Assembly: GCF_900566075.1 (NCBI RefSeq)
Contig: NZ_UPHU01000001.1
Coordinates: 1,674,001-1,738,000, forward strand
DNA from: Mycobacterium pseudokansasii
Lineage (GTDB): Bacteria > Actinomycetota > Actinomycetes > Mycobacteriales > Mycobacteriaceae
Direction of reading: 5' to 3'
Length of the DNA stretch: 64,000 nucleotides
Shown here piece by piece: positions 9,329 to 18,241 of the stretch (positions are counted from its first letter, which is position 1; the number at the start of each line of letters is the position of its first letter). The position numbers and the translations under genes were made by a program. A model generated the notes under the pieces. That model did not search any database, was not told the DNA's origin, and worked only from the letters and a program-made list of their open reading frames with translations.

Positions 9329-9719
9329 GTACTTACCAGACCTTAATAGTGGGAACGGACGGCTCGCAGACGTCGTTGTGTGCGGTCTACCGGGCAGGGG
9401 AAATTGCCGCGGAGCGCAAAGCCGGGCTGATCATTGCGACGGGGCACCCGTCGAGGTCGTCGGCGGCGCGCAGATCGTCGGCGATCTCGCGCGAGGCCAG
9501 CGCCTGGGCAACAGCGGCCGGCGCGAAAGATGTCGAGACCAAACCGATCCCGGGCGCTCCGGCGGCCGCGCTGGTGGACCTGGCCGGAAGGTCAAGGCAG
9601 ATCTGCTGATAGTTGGCAGGGTCGGACTGGATCCGATGATCGGCCGGATTTTCTCGGTGCCGGGCAATGTCTCACGCAAGGCCCAAATCGACGTGCTGAT
9701 CGTCAATACCACCGCCTGA
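9325..9719 (+). pseudogene. universal stress protein, frameshifted
   Basis: Universal stress protein (UspA fold, similar to Rv1636) broken into two frames. From the ATG at 9325 the first half reads MSTYQTLIVGTDGSQTS, then GAKDVETKPIPGAPAAALVDLAG, and stops near 9609. The second half (KADLLIVGRVGLDPMIGRIF, SVPGNVSRKAQIDVLIV) continues one frame over and ends at 9719. The switch lies near 9580-9590 and needs a single-base change. The segment after LIIATG is also about 20 residues shorter than in Rv1636-type proteins. The ATP-binding loop (G-x2-G-x9-G-S/T) survives only as GRIFSVPGNVS, so even a repaired frame may be defective. Confidence 0.75.
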
Positions 9720-9929
9720 ATATGACCCTCGGCGGCTATGTGGGCTGCGCGTGGTCGGGCACCTCCTGAGAGGCTGACGCGGTCACAGGCCACATCAGCC
9801 TCACTGAGGCGGGCGCGGGCGATCTTGGAATGCGCTATCACCGGCGCCGGCACTTTTCAACGCAACCCCCGGGCCACGCTTGACCCGCGGGTCTGCGACC
9901 GCCCGGGCCGGGTCGGGCACGGTTGGCGC

Positions 9930-10595
9930 TCAGTCATGCCGGTGCAGGAAGCCGTGCAAAATCGCCTGGACGAGTTCGTCGATGATCGCCTCGCGCGGGG
10001 GCTGCTCAGGGCCGAAGAAGGCCGACCGCAGTGCGACCATGCCGACAATCATCGCCACCGTCGAGTGCGCCGGCAGGTCCGGCTGATTCGACCGGATCCC
10101 GCGTATCCGCATGCCCTCGGTGCTGATCCGACCGAGCACCGCGATGGCCCGGCGAATGTCGGCGATACCCGCGCCCGCAATCTCCGCCTGGCTGAACGCC
10201 TCCGATGCCGCCAGCGTCAGGAGCAGACCCCGATGCTCCACGAGCACGTCGTAGAGCTGCTCGACGAAATGGCGGGTCAGTTCCACTTCGTCGGTCTCCT
10301 CGGGGACGACCGACTGCCACGTCCGGCTGAACTCGTCGACGAAGCTGACGAACGGACAGACCAGAGCTTCCCGGAAGAGCCCGGCCTTCGAGCCGAAGTG
10401 CCGGAAGAGCAGGTATTCGCTGACTCCGGCGGCCTCGGCGATTTCACGCGTGGTGGTGCTGCGGTAGTCCTGGCGGGCGAACAGTTCGCGGGCCGCATCG
10501 AGCAGGAGCCGGCGCGGCTCACCGCGGGGCCTGCGGAGCGGCTGAACCGCTGCCCGGCCCGCCTGCTGCTTCCGGGGCGAAGGTCGCTGGGACAC
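9930..10595 (-). CDS. TetR-family regulator
   Basis: 221-aa TetR repressor. After a basic Pro-rich tail, the HTH is at about residues 45-75 (TTTREIAEAAGVSEYLLFRHFGSKAGLF). The C-terminal ligand domain is generic. It is divergent from the small-peptide/AveC-like/P450 operon. The shared intergenic region holds a perfect 6-4-6 inverted repeat at 10680-10695, so it probably controls that operon and itself. Confidence 0.85.
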   Translation of the reverse strand: MSQRPSPRKQQAGRAAVQPLRRPRGEPRRLLLDAARELFARQDYRSTTTREIAEAAGVSEYLLFRHFGSKAGLFREALVCPFVSFVDEFSRTWQSVVPEETDEVELTRHFVEQLYDVLVEHRGLLLTLAASEAFSQAEIAGAGIADIRRAIAVLGRISTEGMRIRGIRSNQPDLPAHSTVAMIVGMVALRSAFFGPEQPPREAIIDELVQAILHGFLHRHD

Positions 10596-10679
10596 GGTCT
10601 TTTTGCTCCCTGGGCACTCCTGGAACCGCGCTCAGCGGTCGACGGCATTCACGAGAGAGGGCCTTGACCCGCAACTTAG

Positions 10680-10695
10680 AATAGTAACCACTATT
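10680..10695. promoter_or_regulatory. inverted-repeat operator candidate
   Basis: AATAGT-AACC-ACTATT, a perfect 6-bp inverted repeat with a 4-bp spacer, in the divergent gap between the TetR gene and the P450 operon. It is the only strong palindrome and AT-rich patch there and is the best candidate binding site for the neighbouring TetR protein. Confidence 0.6.
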
Positions 10696-10727
10696 ACAAG
10701 CTGGCCATCCTGCCGGAAGGGCGTGTT

Positions 10728-10856
10728 GTGGGCGCGGTGATCATGCTCGGAACCCTGTTCGGGCTGATCGTCGTCATCGTCGGCCTGGTCAGCTACTTCG
10801 ACCCGGAAGCGCGCCCCGGCGAGCGCGACAAGCGCTCTCGAGGAGCGCCGAGTTGA
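10728..10856 (+). CDS. 42-aa single-span membrane peptide
   Basis: A GTG-started ORF of 42 aa: an N-terminal hydrophobic span (VIMLGTLFGLIVVIVGLVSY) and a charged tail rich in Arg and Glu. Its TGA overlaps the TTG start of the next gene (TTGA), typical of coupled translation, which supports it being real despite its size. It is probably an accessory membrane peptide of the AveC-like protein or the P450. Confidence 0.5.
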   Translation: MGAVIMLGTLFGLIVVIVGLVSYFDPEARPGERDKRSRGAPS

Positions 10857-11647
10857 CGCCGTTGCTGACGGCGGCCGTAATCTTCGGCTGGGGTAGCGGC
10901 ATCGTGTTCACCGCCATCGGTGTGTATCTGAGCGTTCGCCGCCGTCGCCTGCACCCGTTGCTGCTGCTGTGCATCTCGGCGATCTCGTTCTCGTGGATCG
11001 AGGCGCCCTACGACTGGGCGATGTACGCACAGTTCCCGCCCGCCCTGCCCCGGGTGCCGTCGTGGTGGCCGCTGAACATGACGTGGGGCGGGCTGCCGTC
11101 GTCCGTGCCGGTCGGCTACATCGGCTACTTCGTGTTGCCCGCCGTGATCGGCGCCCCGCTCGGGCGACGATTGAGCGCGCGGTTTGGCTGGCTCGCCGGG
11201 AATAATAGGCCGCTCACGCTGCTGATCGTCGGACTCGTCGTCGGCTTCTGCTGGGCCTTCGTCTTCAACGCGTTCGTCGGAGCCCGCCTCGGCGTCTTTC
11301 ATTACGGCTACGTGATCCCCGGCCTGGCAATCTTCGAGGGCACCAAGCATCAATATCCGGTCTACGACGCCGTCGCATTGGGTGTGCAGATGATGGTCTT
11401 CACCTACCTGCTCGGCCGCACAGATACCGAAGGACGAAACGTCATCGAGATGTGGGCCGACAAGCGCTCGGGCAGCCGGCTGCAGTCGGCCGTGCTGTCC
11501 GTCGCCGCCGTCGTTGTCATCGGAAACGTCCTCTACGGAGCGGTTTTCGCGCCGCATCTCGCCACCAAGCTGGGAGGCTGGGTGACTTCGGGGCCGACGG
11601 AGCAGCTGTTCCCCGGCGTGGCGAACCAACCCCGGCAGGGCGGATGA
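10853..11647 (+). CDS. AveC-like polytopic membrane protein
   Basis: 264-aa protein with about six or seven membrane helices. It resembles actinobacterial proteins annotated as spirocyclase AveC-like, which often sit beside P450 genes. Conserved-looking features are ISFSWIEAPYDWAMYAQFPP in the second helix region and FVFNAFVGARLGVFHYGYVIPG. The reaction is unknown; AveC itself acts in avermectin spiroketal formation. The TTG start is inferred from the overlap with the upstream peptide stop. The TGA is followed immediately by the P450 GTG, so the three genes form an operon. Confidence 0.65.
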   Translation: MTPLLTAAVIFGWGSGIVFTAIGVYLSVRRRRLHPLLLLCISAISFSWIEAPYDWAMYAQFPPALPRVPSWWPLNMTWGGLPSSVPVGYIGYFVLPAVIGAPLGRRLSARFGWLAGNNRPLTLLIVGLVVGFCWAFVFNAFVGARLGVFHYGYVIPGLAIFEGTKHQYPVYDAVALGVQMMVFTYLLGRTDTEGRNVIEMWADKRSGSRLQSAVLSVAAVVVIGNVLYGAVFAPHLATKLGGWVTSGPTEQLFPGVANQPRQGG

Positions 11648-12856
11648 GTGGCTGCCGACCAGACTGCGGAGCTTTACTACGACCCGTTCGACTTCGACAT
11701 CGACGACGATCCGTATCCGGTGTGGAAACGGATGCGGGCCGAGGCCCCACTGTATTTCAACGACAAGTACACCTTCTATGCGCTGAGCCGCCACAATGAC
11801 GTAGCGGCCGCACTGCATGATTGGCAGACGTATCGGTCGGGACGCGGGACCACGGCCGACATCTTGTTCAGCGGCATCGAAGTTCCGCCGGGCATCCTGC
11901 TGTTCGAGGATCCACCGCTGCACGATCTGCATCGGCGCCTGTTGTCGCGCGTTTTCACCCCCCGGCGAATGCTGGCTGTCGAAGGGCTGGTGCGCGAATT
12001 ATGTTGTCGCGCATTGGATCCGCGTCGCGACTCAGCCGGGTTCGACTTCGTCGCCGATCTGGGCGCGATCATGCCGATGCGCACGATCGGCTACCTGTTG
12101 GGCATCCCCGAGGAGGCGCAACAGCTGATCCGCGATCGTAACGACCGCAACCTTGCGCTCGGACCGAGCCGAGAGGGGGTCAGCCCGACGATCTTCGAGG
12201 ATTCGATGGCGATGTTCGCCGAGTACATCGAGTGGCGCGCGACACATCCCTCCGACGACTTGATGACGGATCTGCTCAACGCGGAAGTTGAAGAAGCAGA
12301 CGGATCCCGTCGCCGGCTGCAACGCACCGAAGTTCTGGCCTACACCGCGATGATCGCCGGCGCCGGCAACGAAACCACCGCCCGGCTGATCGGTTTCATG
12401 GGCCAACTGCTCGGCGAGCACCCCGACCAACGACACGAGCTTGTCCGTGATCCGTCCCTGATCGCCTCGGCGGTCGAGGAGACATTGCGCTACGAGCCGC
12501 CGTCGCCGGTGCAGGCGCGCTACGTCGCTCGCGACGTCGAGCTGTACGGGCACACCGTGACCGAGGGGTCCCACATGCTACTGCTCAACGGGTCGGCCAA
12601 TCGGGACGAGACGAGATTCACCGAGCCGGATCGCTACGACATCCGCCGCACGGGTGGCCATTTGAGCTTCGGGCAGGGATTTCATTTCTGTCTCGGCGCA
12701 GCGCTGGCGCGGCTCGAGGCCCGGGTCGCATTCGAAGAGGTCCTCAAGCGATGGACCGACTGGGAGGTCGACTACGACAACGCCAGCAGGGCGCGGACGT
12801 CCAGTGTTCGGGGCTGGGCGCGACTACCGGTCAAGACGGTTGGGACCAAGCCCTGA
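11648..12856 (+). CDS. cytochrome P450
   Basis: Soluble bacterial P450 of 402 aa. Motifs: I-helix GAGNETT for oxygen activation, K-helix EETLRYEPP (ExxR), and the heme loop FGQGFHFCLGAALARLE with the proximal Cys. It starts with a GTG directly after the AveC-like stop. Substrate is unknown; redox partners (ferredoxin, reductase) are not encoded nearby. It resembles the P450 at 32394 in the N-terminal YYDPxD and DDPYPxxxR segments, so the two belong to related families. Confidence 0.92.
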   Translation: MAADQTAELYYDPFDFDIDDDPYPVWKRMRAEAPLYFNDKYTFYALSRHNDVAAALHDWQTYRSGRGTTADILFSGIEVPPGILLFEDPPLHDLHRRLLSRVFTPRRMLAVEGLVRELCCRALDPRRDSAGFDFVADLGAIMPMRTIGYLLGIPEEAQQLIRDRNDRNLALGPSREGVSPTIFEDSMAMFAEYIEWRATHPSDDLMTDLLNAEVEEADGSRRRLQRTEVLAYTAMIAGAGNETTARLIGFMGQLLGEHPDQRHELVRDPSLIASAVEETLRYEPPSPVQARYVARDVELYGHTVTEGSHMLLLNGSANRDETRFTEPDRYDIRRTGGHLSFGQGFHFCLGAALARLEARVAFEEVLKRWTDWEVDYDNASRARTSSVRGWARLPVKTVGTKP

Positions 12857-12871
12857 TCATGACGAAGCGGG

Positions 12872-13276
12872 TCAGCGGTGACCGGGCGCGTTGGGATTAC
12901 AGTCGATGCGATCGGGGATGTAGCAGTCGGGAATGATCCAGTCGCTGAGCGGATCGTTGGGATTGACGCGCACCGAACCTTTCGGCAGCTCAGGAGCTTT
13001 GCCCGGTTCGAGGGCGAAGGTATTGGAGAAGATGGCCGGCTGATCGCGGACCAACCGGAGCAGCAGCCCACCCTGCCGGACACAGATAAGTCCAACGGCC
13101 GGTGACGCTTTGGACGGGTCCGGCATGGCCTCCGAGCTCGGGTAGACGAGGTTGCACAGATCCTGGGCGCTGAGGATGTGGTAGGGCGGGTCGTCGGCCT
13201 GCACCGGCGGGGCGAGAAACAGCCCCGCTCCGAGAAGACCCACTCCTATTGCACCTACGGCGAGTTCCCGAAACAT
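12872..13276 (-). CDS. exported Cys-containing protein, unknown
   Basis: 134-aa secreted protein from the ATG at 13276, preceded by GAGGTGG. The signal peptide covers about the first 28 residues (FRELAVGAIGVGLLGAGLFLAPPVQA). The mature part has four cysteines (DLCNLVY, LICVRQ, DCYIPDRIDC), suggesting two disulfides. I do not recognise the family. It ends 15 bp from the P450 stop, convergent. Confidence 0.6.
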   Translation of the reverse strand: MFRELAVGAIGVGLLGAGLFLAPPVQADDPPYHILSAQDLCNLVYPSSEAMPDPSKASPAVGLICVRQGGLLLRLVRDQPAIFSNTFALEPGKAPELPKGSVRVNPNDPLSDWIIPDCYIPDRIDCNPNAPGHR

Positions 13277-13380
13277 GTCCACCACCTCGTGGTTGTGCGC
13301 GACTCAGCGGCATCATAGCGGCCGGAGGCGCGTGGCGGAACATTTCGCTTTCTCGCCCAAGCAGGCGATGCGGCGCAGCG

Positions 13381-14535
13381 TTATTCCTGCTGGACACCGG
13401 TCAGCTTGCGAATCGTTTGGAGTTCGCCGTCCTGATAGGCCCGCCCGTCCGGCCGCAGCAGGTCGCTGAACCACACCTTCGGTGGCGCGGGGTACGGGTG
13501 ATCCCACGAGTCCCACGGCAGGTACGTCTGCGTCTTTCCGGCGACCAAACCCCAGTTGAACGCTCCCACGTTGTGCCGCTTGGCAATTGGCAGGATTCCC
13601 TCGACAGTGCTGCCCCGGGAGCGAGCCAGGTATTCGGTACAGACGACTGGGCGCCCCAGTGGCGAAAGTTCGGCGATCCGCGCCTCGAAGTCGGCCGGCG
13701 CGGCATAGCTGTGGAACGTGATCACGTCCGAGTTGTCCAGCTGGATGCCGCTGATGGTGCTGCGTTGGCCGGAGTCGGCCCAACTTCCTTGCCAGACCCC
13801 ACTGGTCAACGGCTGGGCAGGATCGACTCCCCGCGCCCACCGGAACACCTGGGGCAGCAAGTCGGCGACCAGCGCCAGCTTGTCTTTGCGCTCCACCTTG
13901 CGATAGACGCGCGCGGGATTGTCTGGTTCATTCCATAGGTCCCAACCCAAAACCCGGTCGTCGCTGCGGAACTGGCCCACGACTCCGGTGACATAGTCGT
14001 AGAGCACACTGCGGTGGCGGTGGTCACCGAGGTGTTCGGCACCCGGGCTTTGCACCCACCCGGAGTTGTGCACGCCGGGCCGCGGTGCGCGCTGACGGCC
14101 CGGCCTGGGGAACGGGTCCCAGCAGGAGTCGAACAACACGAAAAGCGGCTTGATGCCGTGACGCGCGGCGATCGAGACGAACTGCGCGAGACGCCCTTGG
14201 AAGCCCTGGCGGTCCTGGGTCCACAGTTGGTCGTGCAGAAAGACGCGCACCGTGTTGAACCCGAGCGACCGCGCCGCGCCGAGTTCGCCGTCGATGCGCC
14301 GCGGGTCATAGGTGCCCGGCTGGAACATCTCCAGCTGGTTGACGGCGTTCGACGTGATGTAGTTGGCGCCGACGAGCCAGCCCTGCGCTCGATACCAGCT
14401 GTTGGCACGTTCGGCGGGCCACCGGCCCGGTTCGGCACCGGCGCGCGCGGCTGTGGTCAGCGCCGTGCCCGCTGCCAGCAACAGCGGTAGCTTGAGCGCG
14501 GTCCGACGGTCCACGAAAAAGACGATAATTTCCAC
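13381..14535 (-). CDS. Tat-exported glycoside hydrolase (GH5-like)
   Basis: Secreted glycosidase of about 384 aa with a TIM-barrel, similar to mannanase/cellulase-type GH5 enzymes. The N-terminus has a twin-arginine motif (DRRTALKLPLLL) and an ARAGA cleavage-like site. WDLWNEPDN supplies the acid/base Glu and VVCTEYLARSRGS the likely nucleophile Glu. I start at the GTG at 14535 because upstream codons are low-quality Arg-rich sequence; a GTG at 14514 is possible. It lies downstream of the HxlR gene on the same strand, a pairing I recall from M. tuberculosis (Rv3095-Rv3096). Confidence 0.75.
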   Translation of the reverse strand: MEIIVFFVDRRTALKLPLLLAAGTALTTAARAGAEPGRWPAERANSWYRAQGWLVGANYITSNAVNQLEMFQPGTYDPRRIDGELGAARSLGFNTVRVFLHDQLWTQDRQGFQGRLAQFVSIAARHGIKPLFVLFDSCWDPFPRPGRQRAPRPGVHNSGWVQSPGAEHLGDHRHRSVLYDYVTGVVGQFRSDDRVLGWDLWNEPDNPARVYRKVERKDKLALVADLLPQVFRWARGVDPAQPLTSGVWQGSWADSGQRSTISGIQLDNSDVITFHSYAAPADFEARIAELSPLGRPVVCTEYLARSRGSTVEGILPIAKRHNVGAFNWGLVAGKTQTYLPWDSWDHPYPAPPKVWFSDLLRPDGRAYQDGELQTIRKLTGVQQE

Positions 14536-14633
14536 AGGTGAGGTGGATAGGGTTGCTCGGCAACGTGTTTGGGGTTGCTTACCGATTCGAAACGTTCGAG
14601 CTTGGAAATTGTTACGTGCGGTGTGCCCAGCGG

Positions 14634-15119
14634 TTACGGCGATGCCGACGCGGTCGGCTTGTCGCGGAATCCCGGGCCGGCTTCGGGCGTCACATTGCGG
14701 GTAGTGATTTCCTCGCCGCAGCGTGAGCAGACCAGGCGCGGATCGACGAACTCTCCGCAGGTGTGATGGCGCAGCATGATCGGCGGCCCGTCGGGGTCGG
14801 GTAGGTGCTCGTCGCCCCACCGCATGAGCACGACGACCGCCGCGAAGAGTTCGCGGCCGGTCTCGGTAAGCCGGTACTCGTGCCGTTCAGGATCTTGCGA
14901 GTACGGAACCCGTTCCAGCAGGCCGGCGTCGACGAGCATCCGCAGCCGTGACGACAGGGTGGGCCGCGGAATAGTGAGATTGCGCGCGAACTGGCCGAAG
15001 CGCTGCACCCCGAAGAACGCCTCCCGCAGGATGAGCAGTGTCCAGCGCTCGCCGACCAACTCGAGGGCTCGCCCGACCGACTCCCCGGCGAAGCGGTGGG
15101 ACAGATCGGCAGCGGCCAT
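14634..15119 (-). CDS. HxlR-family regulator
   Basis: 161-aa winged-helix regulator. The HxlR signature is clear: VGERWTLLILREAFFGVQRFGQF, then SSRLRMLVDAGLLER and the wing YRLTETGREL. The tail has HHTCGEFVDPRLVCSRCGEEI, possibly a metal-binding or redox-sensing ribbon (C, then CxxC). It is divergent from a flavin monooxygenase/LLM operon, and repeated GTTCAAT half-sites in the gap suggest it represses both directions. Confidence 0.88.
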   Translation of the reverse strand: MAAADLSHRFAGESVGRALELVGERWTLLILREAFFGVQRFGQFARNLTIPRPTLSSRLRMLVDAGLLERVPYSQDPERHEYRLTETGRELFAAVVVLMRWGDEHLPDPDGPPIMLRHHTCGEFVDPRLVCSRCGEEITTRNVTPEAGPGFRDKPTASASP

Positions 15120-15120
15120 A

Positions 15121-15177
15121 GTTCAATGACTCTACCCGGTTCAATTACTGAACCGATAGGAGTACGTTGATTGAACC
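15121..15177. promoter_or_regulatory. HxlR operator candidates
   Basis: Between the divergent genes lie GTTCAAT at 15121-15127, the palindrome GGTTCA-ATTAC-TGAACC at 15138-15154 and ATTGAACC at 15170-15177. All share the half-site GGTTCAAT or its complement. The outer two flank the palindrome nearly symmetrically, as expected for cooperative binding of a dimeric regulator. Confidence 0.65.
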
Positions 15178-15198
15178 GTCACCGCCACAGGAGCCCCG

Positions 15199-16338
15199 AT
15201 GCCTCAGCCGGACCCGACCGCCACCGACATCGTGACCGTCGCCGAGAAGATCGCACTCTCGGCTCGCGAGCTTTCCGGTCAGATCGACCACGATCGCCGA
15301 CTTCCCGACCCACTCCTGGCCAGCCTGAATGCAGCCGGGCTGCTGCGCGCCACCATGCCCCTCGAGGTTGAGGCGTTGGAGCTGGCGCCCGGAGCGGCGC
15401 TGCGGTGCGCCGAAGCGATTGCGCGCGGTGACGCTTCCGCGGGATGGTGCGTGTCGATCGCGATCACCAGCGCCCTGCTGGTCGCCTACCTGCCGGAGTC
15501 CAGCCGCGAGGAGATGTTCGGCGGCGGACGGGGTGTCGCGGCCGGGGTGTGGGCGCCGCGGGGCACGGCGAAGTCGGGGGACGGCGGTGTCGTGGTGTCC
15601 GGGCGCTGGCCGTTCTGCAGCGGGATCAGCCACGCGGACATGATGTTCGCGGGTTGCTTCGTCGACGATCAGCGGGTGCCCTCCGTCGTCGCGTTGCCCA
15701 AAGCGGACCTGAAGGTCCTCGACACCTGGCACACCCTGGGCCTGCGTGGCACCGGCAGCCACGACAGCATCGCCGACGAGGTTTTCGTGCCCGCCGACCG
15801 GGTGTTCTCGGTGTTCGACGGACCCGCCCTGGAACGGCCGCTGTACCGCTTTCCGGTGTTCGGCTTCTTCGCGCTGTCGATCGGCGCCGCCGCATTGGGC
15901 AATGCCCGCGCCGCGATCGACGACCTCGTCGAACTGGCCGCCGGAAAGAAGGGCCTGGGCTCCACGCGCACCCTGGCCGAACGCCCGGCGACCCAGGCTG
16001 CGGTGGCGACGGCCGAAGCGGCGCTGGATGCAGCGCGCACGCTGTACTACCAGGCGATCGACGCTGCGTGGCGGGCCAGCCACGATGCTGATGCGGTGCC
16101 GGTGGCGTTGCGCAACCGGCTCCGGCTGGCGGCCACGCATGCGGTGCGGACTTCGGCCGACGTGGTGCGCACCATGTACGACCTGGCGGGGGGCAGCGCC
16201 ATTTACGACAGCTCGCCACTGCAGCGCCGGTTCCGGGACGCCTTCACGGCCACCGCCCACTTCCAGGTCAACGAGGCCTCCCGTGAGCTGTCCGGCCGGG
16301 TGCTGCTCGACCAGCCCAGCGACGTGTCGATGCTGTGA
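15199..16338 (+). CDS. acyl-CoA dehydrogenase-fold flavin monooxygenase
   Basis: 379-aa flavoprotein of the acyl-CoA dehydrogenase superfamily, closest in layout to the class D two-component monooxygenases (HsaA/DszC-like): N-terminal helical domain, GDASAGWCVSI in the middle, SGRWPFCSGISHADM, then a C-terminal four-helix bundle ending with NEASRELSG. Such enzymes use FMNH2 or FADH2 from a separate reductase to hydroxylate aromatic or heterocyclic substrates; plain dehydrogenation is the alternative. GTGA overlap with the LLM gene downstream indicates translational coupling. Divergent HxlR control is likely. Confidence 0.75.
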   Translation: MPQPDPTATDIVTVAEKIALSARELSGQIDHDRRLPDPLLASLNAAGLLRATMPLEVEALELAPGAALRCAEAIARGDASAGWCVSIAITSALLVAYLPESSREEMFGGGRGVAAGVWAPRGTAKSGDGGVVVSGRWPFCSGISHADMMFAGCFVDDQRVPSVVALPKADLKVLDTWHTLGLRGTGSHDSIADEVFVPADRVFSVFDGPALERPLYRFPVFGFFALSIGAAALGNARAAIDDLVELAAGKKGLGSTRTLAERPATQAAVATAEAALDAARTLYYQAIDAAWRASHDADAVPVALRNRLRLAATHAVRTSADVVRTMYDLAGGSAIYDSSPLQRRFRDAFTATAHFQVNEASRELSGRVLLDQPSDVSML

Positions 16339-17342
16339 GCGGCATGGACGTTGAAGTCGCCCTGCCGTTTTGGCTTGACCGGCCCGACCACGAAGCGATG
16401 GAAGTCGCACCGGCGGCCCGCGACGCGGGCTTCGACGGCCTCTGGATCGGCGAGATGGCCACTCATGACGGGTTCGCGCTGGGGACCGCGATCGGGCTGC
16501 GGGCGCCCAACCTGACCCTGAAAATCGGCCCGCTGGCCGTCGGTGTCCGCAGCCCGGTGGCACTGGCGCTGGGAGTCGGTTCGGTTGCCTCCCTCACCGG
16601 CAATCGGGTCGACCTTGCCCTGGGGGCGTCCAGTCCGGCGATCGTGAGCGGCTGGCACAACCGCCAGTGGGCACACCATGTGCCGGTCATGCGCGAGACC
16701 ATCGAATGCCTGCGGTCGATATTGACCGGCGAGCGCGTCGACTACGTCGGCCGGCACGTCAGCAGCCGTGGTTTCCGGCTCCGCACCGCACCGCACGGTA
16801 CCCGAATTGCGTTGGGGGCGTTCGGTCCTGGCATGATCCGGCTGGCGGCCCAGCATGCCGACGAGGTGGTGCTCAACCTCGCGTCGCCGGCGCGCGTCGC
16901 GCAGGTTCGCGAGGTGATCGACGCCGCAGCCGCCGCGGTCCGCCGTCCCGCACCGCGGCTGACGGTGTGGGTGCCGGTCGCGGTCAACCCGGGTGCTGCT
17001 GCACACGCGCAGCTGGCGGGTCAGGTGGCCGTCTATCTCGGGCCGCCCGGCTACGGCGAAATGTTCGCCACGCTGGGCTTCGGCGACCTCGTCCGCAGGG
17101 CGCGCACCGGCGCGACGCGACGCGAACTGTCGGCGGCCGTCCCCGTCGAACTGCTCGACCAGGTAGGTGCGCTGGGCGACGCCGACCGGATCGCGGCCCG
17201 GCTGCGCGCCTACCACCGAGCCGGGGCCGACTGTCTGGCCGTCGTGCCCTCGACAGCCGAAGACCCGGGTGGCCGAGCGACGCTGCGCGCTGTCCGGGAG
17301 ATCGTGCCCCTGGTCGACACCGAGTGCCGTCCTGTCGAGTAG
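16335..17342 (+). CDS. F420-dependent LLM-class oxidoreductase
   Basis: 335-aa luciferase-like monooxygenase-fold protein (TIM barrel). N-terminal DAGFDGLWIGEMATHDGFAL and the GNRVDLALGASSPAIVSGW segment are typical of mycobacterial F420-dependent enzymes. It may reduce or oxidise the same metabolite as the coupled flavin monooxygenase, with which it overlaps by four bases (GTGA). Start GTG 16335; an ATG at 16344 is also possible. Confidence 0.8.
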   Translation: MSGMDVEVALPFWLDRPDHEAMEVAPAARDAGFDGLWIGEMATHDGFALGTAIGLRAPNLTLKIGPLAVGVRSPVALALGVGSVASLTGNRVDLALGASSPAIVSGWHNRQWAHHVPVMRETIECLRSILTGERVDYVGRHVSSRGFRLRTAPHGTRIALGAFGPGMIRLAAQHADEVVLNLASPARVAQVREVIDAAAAAVRRPAPRLTVWVPVAVNPGAAAHAQLAGQVAVYLGPPGYGEMFATLGFGDLVRRARTGATRRELSAAVPVELLDQVGALGDADRIAARLRAYHRAGADCLAVVPSTAEDPGGRATLRAVREIVPLVDTECRPVE

Positions 17343-17437
17343 CCCAATCCCCGGATCTGCTGGTCAACTGCCCAGCCACGGGCACGGTCACGTCGAAACC
17401 GAGGACAATCCGGTGGCCGGCGACGATACTCAGCGGC

Positions 17438-18226
17438 ATGGTCGCGACGCTGCCTTCCCCGCGTCTGATGGACGTTTCCACGATGGACGAGGTCATCGAA
17501 GACATCGAAGCGGTCATCGAATGGTCGGGGGAGACGGCGAGCCGGGTCGGCTACTTCGCGCTGGTGTACAAGCGGGCAACCATCGCGGTTCGCGATGCCA
17601 TCAACGCGGGAATGTTCGCCGACCGACAGCGGATGACGCGGTTCGGCGTGGCATTCGCTCGCCGGTACTTCGATGCCGTGCAGAGCCGGTTCGGCGGTGA
17701 CCACCGGAAGCCGACCCGGGTGTGGCAGGTCGCCTTCGATGTGAACGCCGCCGATAGCCCAATTGTCTTGCAGCACATCCTCACCGCGATGACCGCCCAC
17801 GACACTTTCGACCTTGGTATTGCCGCCGCCGCGACGGCCGGAGATTCGCTGGAGCCGCTGCAGAGCGATTTCGACATCGTCAATGCCATTCTCAGCAGCC
17901 AGATCGGCGGAGTCCTGGACAGCATCGATCGCATTTCACCCGTCATGGCGGGGCTCCGTAAGATGTTGGGCAACAAGGACATCGGCTTCGTCGGCGCGGA
18001 ACTCAAGCGTTCTCGTGACCTCGCGTGGACAATCGCGCAACAGCTTATCGCCGAGCCAGAGTCCAGCCGCGGCAAAATAGTCGACGATTACGACGCCATG
18101 ATTGCCCGGGAGATCGAAAAATACTTGAACCCGCCGTGGGCGATATCGAAAATGGTCAAAGCCATCGCCAAGGGAGAAAGCCGCGACATAGCCTACAACC
18201 TGGGCATGCTTGACCAGACGGCATAA
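17438..18226 (+). CDS. DUF5995 family protein
   Basis: 262-aa soluble protein from the ATG at 17438. It matches the pattern of DUF5995 proteins: an early helix, DVNAADSPIVLQHILTAM, DFDIVNAILSSQIGGVLDSI and a helical C-terminus. No enzymatic motif can be named. The open frame extends far upstream in the shadow of the LLM gene, but the compositional switch and a clean ATG favour 17438. It is convergent with the lycopene-cyclase-like gene. Confidence 0.6.
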   Translation: MVATLPSPRLMDVSTMDEVIEDIEAVIEWSGETASRVGYFALVYKRATIAVRDAINAGMFADRQRMTRFGVAFARRYFDAVQSRFGGDHRKPTRVWQVAFDVNAADSPIVLQHILTAMTAHDTFDLGIAAAATAGDSLEPLQSDFDIVNAILSSQIGGVLDSIDRISPVMAGLRKMLGNKDIGFVGAELKRSRDLAWTIAQQLIAEPESSRGKIVDDYDAMIAREIEKYLNPPWAISKMVKAIAKGESRDIAYNLGMLDQTA

Positions 18227-18241
18227 TCACCTGACCGGTAT

